A DNA stretch of 64,000 bases from Amantichitinum ursilacus (GTDB lineage Bacteria > Pseudomonadota > Gammaproteobacteria > Burkholderiales > Chitinibacteraceae). The notes beneath the pieces were generated by a model. It did no database searches. It was not told the DNA's origin and saw nothing but the letters and a program-made list of their open reading frames with translations. The position numbers and the translations under genes were made by a program. The stretch is from contig NZ_LAQT01000002.1 of the NCBI RefSeq assembly GCF_001294205.1, positions 310,001-374,000 on the forward strand, written 5' to 3'. This document shows, in pieces, positions 18,318-26,082 of the stretch. Positions within the stretch are counted from its first letter, which is position 1; each line of letters opens with the position of its first letter.

Positions 18318-19940
18318 TTAGATGCGGAATTCCGCGATGATCTGGCGCGCGTTCACGGCCATATCGTTCACGGCGGAGGCCTGTGTCGCGGCGGTGCTGG
18401 TTGATGCGCCGTTGCGTTCGCTGGTCTCAGCCAAATGCTCGACGTTGTTGGCGATCGCATCGTTAGCGCTGCTTTGCTCCGAGACCGAATTCGCCACTTC
18501 GCCCATCGCGCTGACGATCTGTGCGCTGGCTTGATGCAACTGGCGCACCAGGCCACCGGCATCGCTGGCTTGTACGCGGCATTCATCCACACGCGCCACC
18601 ACCGTCTGCATCTGCGCCACTACCACGCCCACGCTTTGCTGAATGCGCTCGATGGTCTGACGGATTTGCCCGGTGGATTGCGTGGTGTGTTCGGCCAGTT
18701 TGCGCACTTCGTCGGCCACCACGGCAAAACCGCGGCCATGTTCACCAGCGCGTGCCGCTTCAATCGCGGCATTCAGGGCCAACAGATTGGTTTGCTGCGC
18801 CAGCGACTGGATCACGTCCGCCACCGTCGAGATCTCGGCCGAATGCTGGCCCAGCGCATTCACGTCGCCGGATGCGTTGCCCACCAGCCCGGCCACGCCG
18901 GTAATCGATTCAGCGGTGCGCTCGAACAGTTCGCTGCTGCGCGCCGTGTGGGCGCCGGCTTCCTGGCTTAACGCATGCGCTTGCTGCGCCTGATCGGCCG
19001 TGTGCGCCAGGCTGACGGCAATTTCTTCCACCGCGGCGGCGATGCTGCCGGTGTGCTGGTTATGCTGCGAGGCGTTATCCGCCAGTTGGCTGGCCGCGCC
19101 ATCGAGCTGGCGCGCACTGTCGGCCAGGCCGTTGGACACCACGCTCAGCCGTTGCAACGCGTGCTGGATATGCGCCAGGCATTCATTCAAGGCCTTGCCC
19201 AGACGGCCGATTTCATCGCGGCCGGTGGCGTCGACGCGCACGGTAAAGTCGCTGTCGCGCGTCAGGTTTTCTACCTGGCGAGTAACTTGCGCCAGCGGGT
19301 TGATCACGCTGCGGGTGGTCAGCAAAAAGAAGCCGATCAAACCCACCACGATGGCGGTACACATGCCACCGATGCCCAGATACAGCTGATGCTGCGCCAG
19401 CGCATGCGCATCGGTTTCGATGGCGGCGGCGTCTTCGCCAATGCGGGCGACGGCCTTGGTCAGCAGGGTGGTGGGGGGGCGGTCGATGCCGGCCACGGCG
19501 TGGTCACCCGCAGTGGAATCAAAGCTGGCTTGTTCAAACGCAGCCGAGCCTTTGCGATAGCCTTCGCCCAGGGTTTTATGCGCGTCGGCAAACTGGCGCA
19601 TCAGATCGGCGGCTTCGCCCGGCGGCAGCTCTTGCGCCAGATGCGCGGCGGCTTGCTGCACGGCGGCTTCCTGCTTTTCAAACGCGCCCCAATGCTTGGC
19701 GCGCAGCGCCGGATCACGCCCGCGCAACAGATAGTCTTTCCATTCCTGCACCTGAATCTTGAACTGCACTTGCATGCTCAAGACTTCGACCTGGGCCTGC
19801 TGCAGCGCCTGCACGTCGACGGCATAACGCTGGATACCGGTCTGCATGCCCGCCAGGCCAATAAAGGCGGCAGCGGTCAGCAATGCGGCGGCAAACAGAT
19901 ACGACAACAAGATTTTGGTGCGGACGCTTTGCATACCCAT
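18318..19940 (-). CDS. methyl-accepting chemotaxis protein
   Basis: A 540-residue chemoreceptor. A first membrane helix (about 10-31) is followed by a periplasmic four-helix-bundle-like region of about 155 residues, a second helix (about 187-209, LYLGIGGMCTAIVVGLIGFF), a HAMP region, and the cytoplasmic signalling coiled coil. The conserved hairpin tip QQTNLLALNAAIEAARAGE and GRGFAVVADEVRKLAEHT is intact, so it should couple to CheW/CheA. There is no C-terminal pentapeptide for CheR/CheB tethering. AGGA lies upstream of the ATG at a normal distance. The ligand is unknown. Repeat elements lie on both sides. Confidence 0.95.
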   Translation of the reverse strand: MGMQSVRTKILLSYLFAAALLTAAAFIGLAGMQTGIQRYAVDVQALQQAQVEVLSMQVQFKIQVQEWKDYLLRGRDPALRAKHWGAFEKQEAAVQQAAAHLAQELPPGEAADLMRQFADAHKTLGEGYRKGSAAFEQASFDSTAGDHAVAGIDRPPTTLLTKAVARIGEDAAAIETDAHALAQHQLYLGIGGMCTAIVVGLIGFFLLTTRSVINPLAQVTRQVENLTRDSDFTVRVDATGRDEIGRLGKALNECLAHIQHALQRLSVVSNGLADSARQLDGAASQLADNASQHNQHTGSIAAAVEEIAVSLAHTADQAQQAHALSQEAGAHTARSSELFERTAESITGVAGLVGNASGDVNALGQHSAEISTVADVIQSLAQQTNLLALNAAIEAARAGEHGRGFAVVADEVRKLAEHTTQSTGQIRQTIERIQQSVGVVVAQMQTVVARVDECRVQASDAGGLVRQLHQASAQIVSAMGEVANSVSEQSSANDAIANNVEHLAETSERNGASTSTAATQASAVNDMAVNARQIIAEFRI

Positions 19941-20038
19941 TGGAATATTCCTGGTGCGAGGTTAGCAACGGTTATATCTGGTCAGCCGTAACCTTAGTAC
20001 AGGGAGCATTCCTGGGTGGCGCGGAAAAGCCGCGATGC

Positions 20039-20164
20039 ATAGGGTGGGGCAGACGGGGACGCCGAGACCGCCCGATCAAAGCCGGAGAGAAGAATGCACG
20101 CGATCTCGATTCCATCACTGGCTTTGAATGGTGGGACTCGGCGTCCCCGTCTGACTCACCCTAT
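20039..20164. repeat. ATAGGGTGGG inverted-repeat element, copy 2
   Basis: A 126-bp element whose ends form 28-bp imperfect inverted repeats (26 of 28 positions match), starting ATAGGGTGGGGCAGACGGGG and ending in CACCCTAT. The arm sequence GACGGGGACGCCGAG is shared with the right half of copy 1. It lies between the chemoreceptor start and the sugar-binding protein stop. Confidence 0.85.
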
Positions 20165-20180
20165 GGCGGCAAGGCAGGTT

Positions 20181-21413
20181 TTATTTCGCTGCGGCCACCA
20201 ACTGCGCGGCAGCCTGCGCGGGCGTCATGCTGTCCGTGGTCCAGAATTTGGTCAGCACCTGCACCATCGCATTTTTGGTGCTGGCTTTAACCGCCATATC
20301 GTGGGCAAACGAGGGCACCAGCGTGCCTTTTTTGTCGTCGGCTTCAAAGTCGCGCGCGGATTGCTTGCCGCACGCGTCAAAGCGGCTCATGTCGGAACCG
20401 AGCTTGACCGGAATCGAGCCCTTGTCCAGGTTGAACTGCTGCTGAAAGCGCGCGCTTAACAGGATTTCGGCCAGATCGCCCTGCGCCTTGGCGGCTTCGG
20501 GATGGCTTTTAAAGAACACAAAGCTATCGATGTTGAAGGTGTACGAATCCGCCGTGCCCGGTGCAGGCACGCACATAAAGTCCTTGCCCGGCACTTTGCC
20601 CGCGGCCAGGAATTCGCCCTTGGCCCAGTCGCCCATAAACTGCATGGCCGCTTTGCCGGTGATGACCATGCTGGTGGCCAGGTTCCAGTCGCGACCGGCA
20701 GCATTGTTGTCGGTGTATTGCTTGATGCGGCGCCAGGTTTCCAGCGATTTCAACATGGTCGGGCTTTTCAGCGCGGCGGGATCGCGTTCCACCAGGGCCT
20801 TGCGATAAAACTCGGCGCCACCCACGCCCAGTACCACGGTTTCGAATACGGTGGCGTCCTGCCACGGTTGTTGGCCATAGGCCACCGCGGTAATGCCGGC
20901 TTTTTTGAGTGCGGCGGCGGTGGCGAAGAATTCATCCCATGTGGTCGGCGTTTTGGCGTTGACCTTGTTCAGCAAATCCTGGTTAACCCACAGCCAGTTA
21001 ACGCGATGCACGTTGACCGGCGCGGCCACATAGTGGCCTTGGTATTTCATGACGTTCTGCACCACTTGCGGCAGGGTCTGGTCCCAATGATCACGCAGCG
21101 CCACGCTGTCGACATCCGCCGTCAACCCGCGTTGTGCCCAGTATTGAATTGCCGGGCCTTTGGATTGCGCCACGTCGGGCAACGCGCCCGCAGTGGCCAT
21201 GGTGTTGAGCGTGGTGATGGCGGCATCCGCGCCGCCCGGAATCAGAAAATCTTTCCAGTGGTCGCCTTTTTCCTGCAGCGCGGCTTTCAGCGCCGACGCG
21301 GCTTTGGCCTCGCCACCCGAAGACCACCAATGCAGCACCTGCAAATCGGCGGCGCCGGCCGCGCTGCCCAGCAGCATGGATGCGGCTGCGCATGTTCCCA
21401 ATAATTGCTTCAT
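20181..21413 (-). CDS. ABC transporter extracellular sugar-binding protein (orphan)
   Basis: A 410-residue periplasmic binding protein of the family-1 extracellular solute-binding group. A Sec signal peptide ends at about residue 21 (GSAAGA|AD). The mature part begins LQVLHWWSSGGEAKAASAL, typical of glucose/mannose-binding proteins such as GtsA; GITAVAYGQQPWQDATVFE and MQFMGDWAKGEF are further family segments. Start ATG 21413 was preferred over an upstream alternative because it leads straight into the signal peptide. No permease or ATPase gene is adjacent, so it must pair with a transporter elsewhere or hand ligand to a receptor such as the neighbouring chemoreceptor; the latter is speculation. 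Confidence 0.9.
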   Translation of the reverse strand: MKQLLGTCAAASMLLGSAAGAADLQVLHWWSSGGEAKAASALKAALQEKGDHWKDFLIPGGADAAITTLNTMATAGALPDVAQSKGPAIQYWAQRGLTADVDSVALRDHWDQTLPQVVQNVMKYQGHYVAAPVNVHRVNWLWVNQDLLNKVNAKTPTTWDEFFATAAALKKAGITAVAYGQQPWQDATVFETVVLGVGGAEFYRKALVERDPAALKSPTMLKSLETWRRIKQYTDNNAAGRDWNLATSMVITGKAAMQFMGDWAKGEFLAAGKVPGKDFMCVPAPGTADSYTFNIDSFVFFKSHPEAAKAQGDLAEILLSARFQQQFNLDKGSIPVKLGSDMSRFDACGKQSARDFEADDKKGTLVPSFAHDMAVKASTKNAMVQVLTKFWTTDSMTPAQAAAQLVAAAK

Positions 21414-21716
21414 ATAAACTGCCCCCACAGATCGTACTGAAAGTTATGGTTTTATTTCTGTACGGCCACTTTATTGAAGCGCGCGCGGGCCGCCCCATGA
21501 GGTATTCACCTGGTTGCCGCGGCGCGCAATCACTGATCAATCCGGCACAGCGCTGGTGCGTTGGCGTAAGCATTGCACCAGCGCGGCACATGTCGGCGTT
21601 TTTGCCGAGGTTCCATGCAAACCCCATCCTTTATGCCCACTGGCCCCGAAGCTGACGCGCTGGAAACTCAGTGGCAGCAGCAAGGTTTTACTTTATGGCC
21701 GTAGGCGGGCCAGTTT

Positions 21717-22097
21717 GTGCCCGCCATTGCGCGGGTGTTTGCGCAACGCATTGAGGGCGGCGTGTTGTTTAAATGGCTGGCCACGCCCGCGCATTGCAAC
21801 GGCGGCGGCATCGTGCACGGCGGCATGCTGAGCACGCTGGCTGATACCTGGCTAGCCAACAACGTGATGGCGCAATTGCCTGCGCACAGCAGCATGGTGA
21901 CCACCAATCTGGCCGTCGATTATTTGCGCCCGGTGTGGCCGGGGCAGGTGGTGGAGTGCGCGATCGATCGGATGAAGATCGGTTCGCGCTTGTGTCATGC
22001 GGCGGGCGTATTGCTGGTGGACAACGAACCGGTGGTGTCGATGCGCGCCACCTTTGCGCTTATTCCGTCGACGGAGCGGGCCGCGAAGAAGGATTGA
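21717..22097 (+). CDS. PaaI-type hotdog thioesterase, N-terminus cut by an in-frame TAG
   Basis: From GTG 21717 the frame codes for 126 residues with the hotdog acyl-CoA thioesterase core: CNGGGIVHGGMLSTLADTWL (the HGG motif and following helix) and NLAVDYLRPVWPGQVVE. The same frame is open upstream from ATG 21615, and that part (QQQGFTLWP then AGQFVPAIARVFAQR) looks like the normal family N-terminus, but a TAG at 21702-21704 interrupts it. Either the gene is a recent pseudogene, or a shortened protein starts at the GTG, or there is a sequencing error. Family members hydrolyse aromatic or fatty acyl-CoA. Its last 38 bp overlap the convergent LysR gene. Confidence 0.6.
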   Translation: MPAIARVFAQRIEGGVLFKWLATPAHCNGGGIVHGGMLSTLADTWLANNVMAQLPAHSSMVTTNLAVDYLRPVWPGQVVECAIDRMKIGSRLCHAAGVLLVDNEPVVSMRATFALIPSTERAAKKD

Positions 22098-22986
22098 TAT
22101 TGGGCGTCAGCAAGGCGCTTACCCAATCGATAAACACGCGCACGCGCGGGGCCAGATGGCGGCCATGGGGGTACAACACCGCGACGGGCAACGGGGGCGG
22201 CGGAAAATCATGCAGCACCGGCACCAGTTCGCCGCGCTGCACTTCGTTCACCAGCCCGGCGCAGGGCACCTGGATCATGCCCAGCCCGGCCTGACAGCAC
22301 GCCAGATACGCCTGCGCACTGCTGACCGCCACTTTGCTGGGCACCGCCAGCGTATGCAGCTGACCGTCGCGCACGTATTCCCAATCGGCGTCGCGGCCGT
22401 GGCGGGTTTGATAGCCGACGGCAAAATGGCGCGATAAATCATCCAGCGTGCGCGGCGCGCCGTAGGTATCGATATAGGAGGGCGCGGCGTAGTTGCATTG
22501 CGGATATTCGCCCAGCCGCCGCGCCACCAGCGTTGAATCATTAAGCTGGCCCACGCGCACCACGCAATCGATGCCGCCTTCCACCAGATCCGCAAAGCGA
22601 TCGGATGCGCCCACAATCACGCGCAAATCGGGATATTGCTGTAAAAAGTCGGGCAGCGCCGGAATGATGGTGAGCGTGGCCATGCGTTCGGGCAGATCCA
22701 CCTTGATGGTGCCGCGCGGGCCATTGTGGGCGCTCTGGAACATGGCTTCGCTGGCATCGAATTCGCGCAACACGGCCTGGCATTGCAGCAGATACGCCGA
22801 GCCTTCCCGCGTCAGGCTGACTTTGCGAGTGGTGCGCTGGAACAAACGCACGCGCAAGCGGGTCTCGAGTTCTTGCACCGCATTGCTGACACTGGGGCGC
22901 GGCAGTTGTAACTGTTCTGCTGCGCGGCTGAAGCTGCCCAGTTCGGCCACCCGCGCAAAAATGCGCATGGCTTGCAATCGGTCCAT
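22060..22986 (-). CDS. LysR-family transcriptional regulator
   Basis: A 308-residue regulator. The helix-turn-helix (MRIFARVAELGSFSRAAEQLQLPRPSVSNAVQELE) and the RLFQRTTRKVSLTREG segment are typical of the CrgA/DsdC-like LysR subgroup. The effector domain follows from about residue 90 (GTIKVDLPERMATLTIIPALPDFLQQYPD). No divergent target gene is immediately obvious: upstream lies a 449-bp region before the FimV-like gene. The 3' end overlaps the convergent thioesterase by 38 bp. The regulated pathway is unknown. Confidence 0.93.
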   Translation of the reverse strand: MDRLQAMRIFARVAELGSFSRAAEQLQLPRPSVSNAVQELETRLRVRLFQRTTRKVSLTREGSAYLLQCQAVLREFDASEAMFQSAHNGPRGTIKVDLPERMATLTIIPALPDFLQQYPDLRVIVGASDRFADLVEGGIDCVVRVGQLNDSTLVARRLGEYPQCNYAAPSYIDTYGAPRTLDDLSRHFAVGYQTRHGRDADWEYVRDGQLHTLAVPSKVAVSSAQAYLACCQAGLGMIQVPCAGLVNEVQRGELVPVLHDFPPPPLPVAVLYPHGRHLAPRVRVFIDWVSALLTPNINPSSRPAPSTE

Positions 22987-23435
22987 CGGCGTGCCTTATA
23001 TATAGTGCTGTGAGATTTGCTGTGGTGCTGACATCAAGGCAGCAAGTGTAACGACGCCAGCTTACCGGCGAGCAGCCAGTATTGTTACCCGAGGCTACAA
23101 TGCAACAACGCGCCACCTGCCAAAACCATGTCAGGATTCGCTAAACTGCACCAGGCGTGGGTCATCGGGGGTAATGCTGCCGGGATCATTACGCTACATG
23201 CAGTGTCATGAATGGGAGGACAGTGCCGTGCCTGAAAGCATGCTGTCAACATATTGCTGACAAAAAATGCCAAAGACGCAGGTGCTTTCCCTATAATTGC
23301 AACATGTCAGCGGCAGGAAAACGATGTGTCGGCCGCACCGACACCGCTGACGGCGCGCGGAAACTGTGGCTGTTTCCGCAACCGTTTGCATCCTGCCTGG
23401 CTGTTTACAACGTGTCGGATTAGGCGAAGCCTTTC
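22987..23435. other. intergenic region with folded leader of the FimV-like gene
   Basis: No gene is supported. The left half is the LysR promoter side. The right half holds a TATAAT hexamer at 23292-23297 and two strong stem-loops between it and the FimV-like start, described separately. Confidence 0.5.
23292..23379 (+). promoter_or_regulatory. TATAAT box and structured 5' leader of the FimV-like gene
   Basis: A perfect TATAAT (23292-23297) would start transcription near 23304; no good -35 box is visible. The predicted leader then forms a nested stem: GTCAGCGG (23306-23313) with CCGCTGAC (23344-23351), enclosing TGTCGG (23327-23332) with CCGACA (23338-23343). A second hairpin pairs GCGGAAAC (23357-23364) with GTTTCCGC (23372-23379). 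No T run follows, so it is not a plain terminator. It lies about 55-130 bp before the coding start. Confidence 0.45.
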
Positions 23436-25943
23436 TTGATCAAATTGAAATTTCGGTTCGCACTCTTAAACGGGCTGGCTGGTGGCTGGCTTTATCTCGT
23501 CTGTGCCGCCCCGGCGCATGGCGCGTCTCTGGGCGCGCTGCAGGTTCGCTCCGCATTGGGTGAACGCCTTGACGCGTCGATTCCGGTCGCGCTGGTGGAC
23601 GGCGAGAATATCGCCAGCAATTGCTTTCAGCTGGTGGCGGCTTCAGACGAGGGCATGACCAGTTTGCGCAGCGCCCGCCTGGTGTTCGATGCGCAAAGCA
23701 GTACCCGTGGCGTGTTGCAGATCCGCTCTAATGAATCGGTGCAGGAGCCCCTGCTGGCCATCGCCGTCCGCTTGCAATGTCCCGGTGAAAGCGCCGCCAA
23801 TTTCCAGCGCGAATATCAGATCATGCTGGATCCGCGCGAAATGATGCCGGCCAGCAATCTGGCGCCCGCGGGCAATGGCAATAGCGGCGCACCGGTCGTG
23901 CCGATGCGGCGCAGTCGCCCGCTGGCGCCGGCCGTCGATGCCAATGCTGGCGATAGCGGTGCAGCCAGTGCGGTCGCACCGCGGCGCAAAGCGCGTCGCG
24001 CCACCGAGGGCGCAGGTTATAGCGCACCGTTGCGCGCATCGGGCTCGCGGCTGAATCTACAATCCGTACCCCCCGCCAGTTTGCCGCCCGCCAATGGCCA
24101 GCCGGGCCAGCTGCAATTGCGCTTGTCCGAACCGCAGTTGCCGCCCGCTGCACTGGTGCCACTCAGCCCGGCCGACGCCCAGAAAAAACGCCAGGAACTG
24201 GCCGCGATTACGCAAGACCAGACCGCGCAACTGGCTGCCATGGAAACCCGCCTGGCCGAGCTGAACGCGCGCCTGCTTACACTGCAAGCCCAACTTAATG
24301 GCGCCAGTGCGCCAGTCGCCGCGCAGGGCGCAGCCGCCACGTCTGCAGCGCCTGCAAACGGCAATGCCAGCGATCTGGCCAATACGCCGCCCGCGCTGGC
24401 GACCACTGCGGGCAGCGCTACGGCGGCGGCCTCTGTGCCCGCGCATCGCATCATTCATCACGCACCGCCGCAGGCCGCGACGCCCACTGATGCCGGCATC
24501 GACTGGTGGTGGTGGCTGTTGTTGCCTGCTGCCTTGGTCGCGCTGCTGGCGGCGTTCTTCTACTGGCGTTCGCGCCAACAGTGGCGTCATGTGGGCGACG
24601 ACGAAACGCTGGATGACGCTCTGGACGCCAACACGGTCTGGCCTGAACCAGTACGCCGCAATGCGGTGGCCGCGCCGGTGCTCGACGCGGAGGACGCCGG
24701 CAGCGTCGCGCCCGTGGCAGCTGCCGCCACGATTGCCACGCCCGCCGCACTTGCCGCGCAAGACTGGCATGGCGAGGCCGATGTCAGCGTGGTGCAGCCG
24801 GACAATGTGTCGGAAGAAGCCCAACTGCTGATGGACCATGGCTTGCCCGAACATGCGATCAGCCTGCTGACGCAAGAAGTGGATCAACGTCCCAATTCGC
24901 TGGCCTTGTGGATGAAGCTGTTTGAGGCCTATCGCATGACGGGCCAAAAAGAAGAATTCCAGGAACGCGCGTTGGGCTTTGGCATGCAGTTCGCCAGCGA
25001 CAGCCTGTGGCAGCAAGTGCAGGAAATCGGCCGCACGCTCGACCCCGCCAACCCGCTGTATCACAGCGTGGATGAGATTGAAGGCGAGGACGGGATCGAA
25101 GCCGCTGCGCCTGCACCGCAGATTCCGCCCCACCTGATTCCGCATGACACCAGCGCCTTCGATCCGATGCCCGCGCTGGACCCCGATGCGCCGCTGGTGC
25201 TCAACCATACCTTGCCGGATGCGGCAGACACGCGGGACCAGATGCAAAGCAATCCGGTGCAGCCGGTCAGCGACACCATCGAGTTTGTCTATACCTCGCC
25301 CGAAGAAGTCGCCGCCACGCTGCCGCCCGCACCGCCAGCGGCCGATGCCACGCTGGTGGGTGAAGCGCTTGAATTTGATCTGCAGCCCCATGAGATGCCT
25401 GCCGGCCTGAACGCGCCGGAATTGTCGTTTGACGACTTGTCGTTGCAACCACAAAGCACGCTACCCGCCGCGCACACCCCGGCGCTGGAAGACCCGTTTG
25501 CCAGCCTGTTGGCCGAAGCCGCACCGATGACCACGCCAGAAGAGGCACGTGCCATTCTGGATGAAATCGCACCGCTGCCTGCGGCCCACGCTGAATTCGA
25601 TCCGTTTGATCTGGATGGGTTGGATGGGTTGGAAGGCGAATCGCTGGAAGCCGCCGCGATCGAAGAACCGCAAGACGCGGGCGAGATGTTTGATCTGGCT
25701 CCCGCCGCATTGCCCCCCGCGGATGAGCTGGATCTGCAACCGCCAGCGCCGCCCCCGGTGCCCGCCGATGCTGGCTGGAAGTCCAACGACCCGGCCATGC
25801 AGAAAATTGCGGCGATGCTGGAAAAAGGCGAAACCGAACCCGCCTTCCGCTTGCTGGAAGAGCTGCTATATACCGGCAATGGCGAGCAGCGGCAGCAGGC
25901 GCTGAAGTGGCTGGAACGCTTGTATCCAGCCAAACGCGCCTGA
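23436..25943 (+). CDS. fimV: FimV-like polar/pilus assembly protein
   Basis: An 835-residue inner-membrane protein. The N-terminal export signal (MIKLKF...PAHGA) is followed by the FimV N-domain (LGALQVRSALGERLDASIPV, SNCFQLVAA). An Ala/Pro-rich periplasmic stretch includes a short coiled coil (about 250-290). One membrane helix (about 357-377, WWWWLLLPAALVALLAAFFYW) leads to an acidic cytoplasmic part with TPR-like helices (EEAQLLMDHGLPEHAISLLTQEV) and the conserved C-terminal FimV motif (MLEKGETEPAFRLLEELLYTGN). No LysM peptidoglycan-binding motif is recognisable, unlike P. aeruginosa FimV. FimV organises the pole for type IV pili and cyclic-AMP signalling. The start codon is TTG 23436 with a weak ribosome site, so it is uncertain. 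Confidence 0.82.
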   Translation: MIKLKFRFALLNGLAGGWLYLVCAAPAHGASLGALQVRSALGERLDASIPVALVDGENIASNCFQLVAASDEGMTSLRSARLVFDAQSSTRGVLQIRSNESVQEPLLAIAVRLQCPGESAANFQREYQIMLDPREMMPASNLAPAGNGNSGAPVVPMRRSRPLAPAVDANAGDSGAASAVAPRRKARRATEGAGYSAPLRASGSRLNLQSVPPASLPPANGQPGQLQLRLSEPQLPPAALVPLSPADAQKKRQELAAITQDQTAQLAAMETRLAELNARLLTLQAQLNGASAPVAAQGAAATSAAPANGNASDLANTPPALATTAGSATAAASVPAHRIIHHAPPQAATPTDAGIDWWWWLLLPAALVALLAAFFYWRSRQQWRHVGDDETLDDALDANTVWPEPVRRNAVAAPVLDAEDAGSVAPVAAAATIATPAALAAQDWHGEADVSVVQPDNVSEEAQLLMDHGLPEHAISLLTQEVDQRPNSLALWMKLFEAYRMTGQKEEFQERALGFGMQFASDSLWQQVQEIGRTLDPANPLYHSVDEIEGEDGIEAAAPAPQIPPHLIPHDTSAFDPMPALDPDAPLVLNHTLPDAADTRDQMQSNPVQPVSDTIEFVYTSPEEVAATLPPAPPAADATLVGEALEFDLQPHEMPAGLNAPELSFDDLSLQPQSTLPAAHTPALEDPFASLLAEAAPMTTPEEARAILDEIAPLPAAHAEFDPFDLDGLDGLEGESLEAAAIEEPQDAGEMFDLAPAALPPADELDLQPPAPPPVPADAGWKSNDPAMQKIAAMLEKGETEPAFRLLEELLYTGNGEQRQQALKWLERLYPAKRA

Positions 25944-25990
25944 GCCGGTTAACGCTCACCATCGCGTCACGCCCAGCGCGTTCGCATAAA

Positions 25991-26041
25991 AACAGCCCCG
26001 AGCTGGCACTGGTTTAAAACCGGTGCTGACTCGGGGCTGTT
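25991..26041. terminator. large bidirectional terminator hairpin
   Basis: AACAGCCCCGAG (25991-26002) pairs with CTCGGGGCTGTT (26030-26041); inner bases also pair imperfectly around TTTAAAA. A-rich sequence on the left and T-rich on the right fit termination from both the FimV-like gene and the convergent lipoprotein gene. Confidence 0.8.
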
Positions 26042-26082
26042 GTCTTTGCTGGCCTTGCGCAGCGGGCGCAGGCCCGCCGCGA

